A stretch of DNA of 64,000 nt from Pedobacter paludis (GTDB taxonomy: Bacteria; Bacteroidota; Bacteroidia; Sphingobacteriales; Sphingobacteriaceae), in the NCBI RefSeq assembly GCF_003173575.1, contig NZ_QGNY01000011.1:1-64000 (forward strand), given 5' to 3'. Below are positions 61,416 through 64,000 of the stretch, piece after piece. The stretch's first letter is position 1, and each line of letters begins with the position of its first letter. Under the pieces are notes generated by a model that worked only from the letters and a program-made list of their open reading frames with translations, was not told where the DNA came from and did no database searches. A program made the position numbers and the translations under genes.

Positions 61416-62807
61416 TTAGTTACTGATCATCACCAGCTTTTTTGAAAGATCATCAATAAGAACCACATGTTTATAATCGGCGCCACCTGTTCCTACACTC
61501 TTAATTATCCCCGAGGATTGACCGCTAAAAGCTCCTTTTTCATCGGTCTTAAAAGAATTGATGACATAATCTGCGTTAAACGTATCATTTGAGGAGTTGG
61601 TTAACGCTAAAGTATACGAAGTATTTGGCTCGAGTTTTTTAAAGTCCTGTTGGACAAGATCAGTCAAGCCTACGCTTCTTACGTTTAGCATGCCTGATGA
61701 CATTGAATTATCCTTATTCATCAATTTAATCACCTGACTTTTGTCTGCAAGATTAAGCGGGGTTAAATTTTCTTTTGAGGCATTTGCAGGGCTGGCATTA
61801 GCGGCGTACAACAATGCTTGCGGACATTGTCCAATAGCAATGGTTTTTACAACGGCCATTTTTACCAGATCAACCACTTGTACCTGGTCATCATTTTCTA
61901 ATCCGACATATGCAAATTTACCATCTGCCGAAGTCCAGACGCCATGTGGCAATGATCCTGTCGCAACGCTATCAGTAAGCTTGAAATCTTGTGAAACACT
62001 AAATACTTTTAAGCTGTTTTCTCCGCCAATGGTTGCCAGCATCACAGGTGAATCATTAACTAAAGTAAAAGTGACATGGTTGGTAATTGGACCTGTATTT
62101 AGTACTGTATGTATCGTATTTGTCTCCGTGCTGATGACAGTGATCTTCCCTACATCCTTATGTGTCAATGCAATCCATTTCCCATCAGGACTACAGAATA
62201 TATTTGGAGAAAATGGACTAACTACTGGAATACGCTTTACAATAGCATAAGAAGTTGCATTCACTACATCCACTTCTGCAGTAAAGCTGGAACAAATATA
62301 AGCCCATTTTCCATCTGGAGTAAAAGCAACCATTCCCGGGCCGTCGGCTACTGGAATTTGCTTGATTTCAATCAGTTTATTTGCATCAATTACGCTGATA
62401 TACGATTCTCCTCTTACCGATATCCATGCCTGTGATCCTGAAGGGTTAAAGGTTGCCTCATGCGGTGAACGTCCGATATAAACAGTTTTTAAAACTTTAT
62501 TTTTTGCTGTTGAAATAAAGGTTACTGAATTTGATCCAATGGAAACCGCTGCTAGTAATTGCCTTTTAGGGGAATAACCCAGGCCATGAACCAGGGCCTG
62601 TCCCTTATATAGAGGACTTAAGATATCAGGTTGGGGTTTACCAAGAACAATATTTCCTAATAGCGTTTGTGTTGAGGGATCTAAGACAGAAACCGTATTA
62701 GATATCTGATTGCCTGTATAAACCCTGTCTTGGGCATAGATTGATTGTGCTTTTGATTGTAGGGCAAAACTGAATATTAATAGCGTAAACAAGGATATCT
62801 TTTTCAT
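61416..62807 (-). CDS. YVTN-family beta-propeller protein, exported
   Basis: 463 residues with a signal peptide ending SKAQ. A seven-bladed propeller of YncE/YVTN repeats (YTGNQISNTVSVLDP, GRSPHEATFNPSGSQAWISV, PDGKWAYICSS, FAYVGLENDDQVQVVDL), then a C-terminal fibronectin-like tail (about 350-463). Such proteins bind partners or metals in the periplasm; YncE-type propellers sometimes accompany redox and copper genes. Convergent with YeiH and 3 bases downstream of the DUF305 gene, so the two are likely co-expressed. No haem or PQQ site was identified. Confidence 0.78.
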   Translation of the reverse strand: MKKISLFTLLIFSFALQSKAQSIYAQDRVYTGNQISNTVSVLDPSTQTLLGNIVLGKPQPDILSPLYKGQALVHGLGYSPKRQLLAAVSIGSNSVTFISTAKNKVLKTVYIGRSPHEATFNPSGSQAWISVRGESYISVIDANKLIEIKQIPVADGPGMVAFTPDGKWAYICSSFTAEVDVVNATSYAIVKRIPVVSPFSPNIFCSPDGKWIALTHKDVGKITVISTETNTIHTVLNTGPITNHVTFTLVNDSPVMLATIGGENSLKVFSVSQDFKLTDSVATGSLPHGVWTSADGKFAYVGLENDDQVQVVDLVKMAVVKTIAIGQCPQALLYAANASPANASKENLTPLNLADKSQVIKLMNKDNSMSSGMLNVRSVGLTDLVQQDFKKLEPNTSYTLALTNSSNDTFNADYVINSFKTDEKGAFSGQSSGIIKSVGTGGADYKHVVLIDDLSKKLVMISN

Positions 62808-62810
62808 ATG

Positions 62811-63407
62811 TTAATGGGAGTTTGTAAATGTCTTCATTTGTTGGATTTCTATCTGTTCATCTGAGATAATATTCTCGGCCAGTCTTTTTACATTTTTATT
62901 TTTTCCATACCGCAACTCAACTTTAGCCATGTCGATGGCAGCCTGATGGTGAGGAAGCATTATCCTTGCAAAGGACAGATCAGTATCAGACAATTGTTTT
63001 TCTTCAGGCATTTGTTCCATCATCACTTTCATCATCTTCTGGTTGGCGTTTTGATGTTGGTTGCCTGTAGCGATAAATCCTTCAGGATGGCTGAGCAGGA
63101 GTCGCATTTGCTGAATCTGGGTTTGTTGCTCAGCTTTGATACTTTTAGCTAGCTGAATCATTTCTTTATTTTTTCCGGTCTTAATCTCTTCTTCTGCCAT
63201 ATCAATAGCACCCTGGTGATGTGGGATCATCATTTGTATGAAATCTCTGTCTGCAGATGTGGTAGCTGATATTTCATCCATCTTCATCATCATATGAGCC
63301 ATTTGCCCAAGGAAGACATTTTTTTTAGTTGCCATTTGCATGTGTTCATGTTGTGCTCGTGCAGAGAAACTAGCAAATAGTAGAAGTATAGACGTGAATC
63401 TGATCAT
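62811..63407 (-). CDS. DUF305 exported protein
   Basis: 198 residues with a signal peptide (ends ARAQ). Two copies of the DUF305 motif are visible: MMIPHHQGAIDMAEEEIKTG and IMLPHHQAAIDMAKVELRYG. The HHQ histidines and many methionines suggest metal (copper) binding. Family members form four-helix bundles and are common next to copper and redox genes. It starts the unit leading into the beta-propeller gene. The partner molybdoenzyme gene upstream reads the same way. Confidence 0.85.
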   Translation of the reverse strand: MIRFTSILLLFASFSARAQHEHMQMATKKNVFLGQMAHMMMKMDEISATTSADRDFIQMMIPHHQGAIDMAEEEIKTGKNKEMIQLAKSIKAEQQTQIQQMRLLLSHPEGFIATGNQHQNANQKMMKVMMEQMPEEKQLSDTDLSFARIMLPHHQAAIDMAKVELRYGKNKNVKRLAENIISDEQIEIQQMKTFTNSH

Positions 63408-63499
63408 GGTTTGATGTAGAATATTAATTGTGATAAACTGTTTATGCCAAACAAGCCTTATGCGATAACCGCAAGATCCTGAAATTTGTTCTTATTGAG

Positions 63500-64000
63500 C
63501 TATATTACATCTACATCAATTGGCGAGATAAAATTAACCATGTAAGTTCTTCTGTCTAAATCATGCTCCATGGGTTGCGTTTTGCCATTTTGATCTGTCG
63601 CTCTAGCCATTAAACTATATCTTCCAGTCTTAGCAGGAACCACCCATTCAAATTCAAATAGCTGCCAGGCGAAAGGGATAGCAGGACCAATTAATTTTGC
63701 TGGTTGCCATGAATTTCCTTTATCCGTGCTTATTTCTACTTTCGATAGGTTACTATCACCTGACCATCCTGCACCCCTTACTTGATAAGGTTTTCCAGCC
63801 GGCACCGCTTCAAACAATACCGGCCTTGATATTTCAGACTTAACCAATGTAGTGGTTACGGGCGTCAAGGTAGGTAGTCCTTCAACACGCTTCCAGTAAG
63901 CATATTCAATCGTCTGCCAATAGCCATCAAACGGCTTTTCAGATGCAGTAATTTTCATCAGCCATTTCACAGATGCCATACCATACCATCCTGGAATAAT
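63500..64000 (-). CDS. C-terminus of a sulfite-oxidase-like molybdoenzyme (partial)
   Basis: The frame runs off the right edge; the visible 166 or so residues begin in mid-protein (IIPGWYGMASVKWLMKI). PGWYGMASVKWL is the end of the Mo-cofactor domain, and the following immunoglobulin-like region (GAGWSGDSNLSKVEISTDKG, FEWVVPAKTGRYSLMARATD) is the Mo-co dimerisation domain of SorA/YedY-type sulfite oxidases. It should oxidise sulfite to sulfate in the periplasm, which fits the TauE, TsdA and YeiH genes. The catalytic cysteine and signal lie outside the window. An in-frame ATG at 63979 is internal, not a start. Confidence 0.8.
   Translation of the reverse strand: MIPGWYGMASVKWLMKITASEKPFDGYWQTIEYAYWKRVEGLPTLTPVTTTLVKSEISRPVLFEAVPAGKPYQVRGAGWSGDSNLSKVEISTDKGNSWQPAKLIGPAIPFAWQLFEFEWVVPAKTGRYSLMARATDQNGKTQPMEHDLDRRTYMVNFISPIDVDVI

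Noticed and set aside
1..64000. CRISPR arrays, insertion sequences, tRNA or rRNA genes
   Set aside because: No regularly spaced repeats, transposase genes, terminal inverted repeats or tRNA-like cloverleaf were noticed on either strand by eye.

Overview
The window looks like a chromosomal accessory region of a Bacteroidota bacterium, most likely a Sphingobacteriales relative (Pedobacter/Sphingobacterium type). This rests on promoters of the form TTTG-N19-TAnnTTTG, an SpII-rich set of exported proteins, a TonB receptor with an N-terminal carboxypeptidase-like domain, and Bacteroidota-type families (DUF3347, haem-binding domain, HYC_CC_PP, CPMHPE-type metal-binding domains). No tRNA, rRNA, insertion sequence, integrase or CRISPR array was seen. 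Genus is inference.

Layout. 0-5 kb: a receiver-only response regulator, a 1 kb non-coding stretch, then a three-gene redox cluster (di-haem oxidoreductase, Rieske protein, porin) behind a four-half-site operator. 4.7-12 kb (minus strand): a P1B-4 metal ATPase, an NRAMP remnant, a ZIP transporter, a DUF1345 membrane protein, two small coupled genes, an LtaS-like sulfatase and an HD hydrolase. 12-32 kb (minus strand): a heavy-metal/copper resistance block. It holds a CzcB adaptor, a CzcA-CzcC fusion, small cysteine-rich exported proteins, a TonB receptor, a decayed phosphoesterase, a CopA ATPase, a multicopper oxidase fused to a CopB-like barrel, a haem-binding protein, two DUF3347 proteins, an orphan CusB-like adaptor and an Lgt-CusB chimera.

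32-42 kb (plus strand): a reactive-sulfur module. A Crp/Fnr regulator precedes a TauE exporter, two MBL-rhodanese persulfide-dioxygenase-like proteins, a methyltransferase, a rhodanese, a split YeeE/YedE transporter, DUF983, a TsdA-like thiosulfate dehydrogenase, a DsrE-like protein and DUF202. Three transcription units carry a Crp-type box at the same distance from the promoter. 42-49 kb (minus): a receiver protein, small genes and an adaptor/pump/TolC RND operon. 50.6-55 kb: a copper-storage-like four-helix protein, then a plus-strand operon that begins with a fluoride riboswitch and contains a PAP2/UppP chimera, an EamA half-transporter, a divergent enolase and a CLC-F type fluoride antiporter. 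55-64 kb: a second sulfur module (LysR regulator, second TsdA and DsrE, two orphan binding proteins, YeiH sulfate/sulfite exporter) and, on the minus strand, a YVTN beta-propeller, a DUF305 protein and the C-terminus of a sulfite-oxidase-like molybdoenzyme.

Working together: the region handles toxic inorganic species, namely Cu/Zn/Co/Cd efflux and periplasmic copper oxidation, persulfide/thiosulfate/sulfite detoxification, and fluoride export with a spare enolase. A recurring oddity is gene damage by deletion: four loci (9.3, 21.4, 31.4 and 51.7 kb) are truncated or fused remnants sitting in otherwise intact operons.
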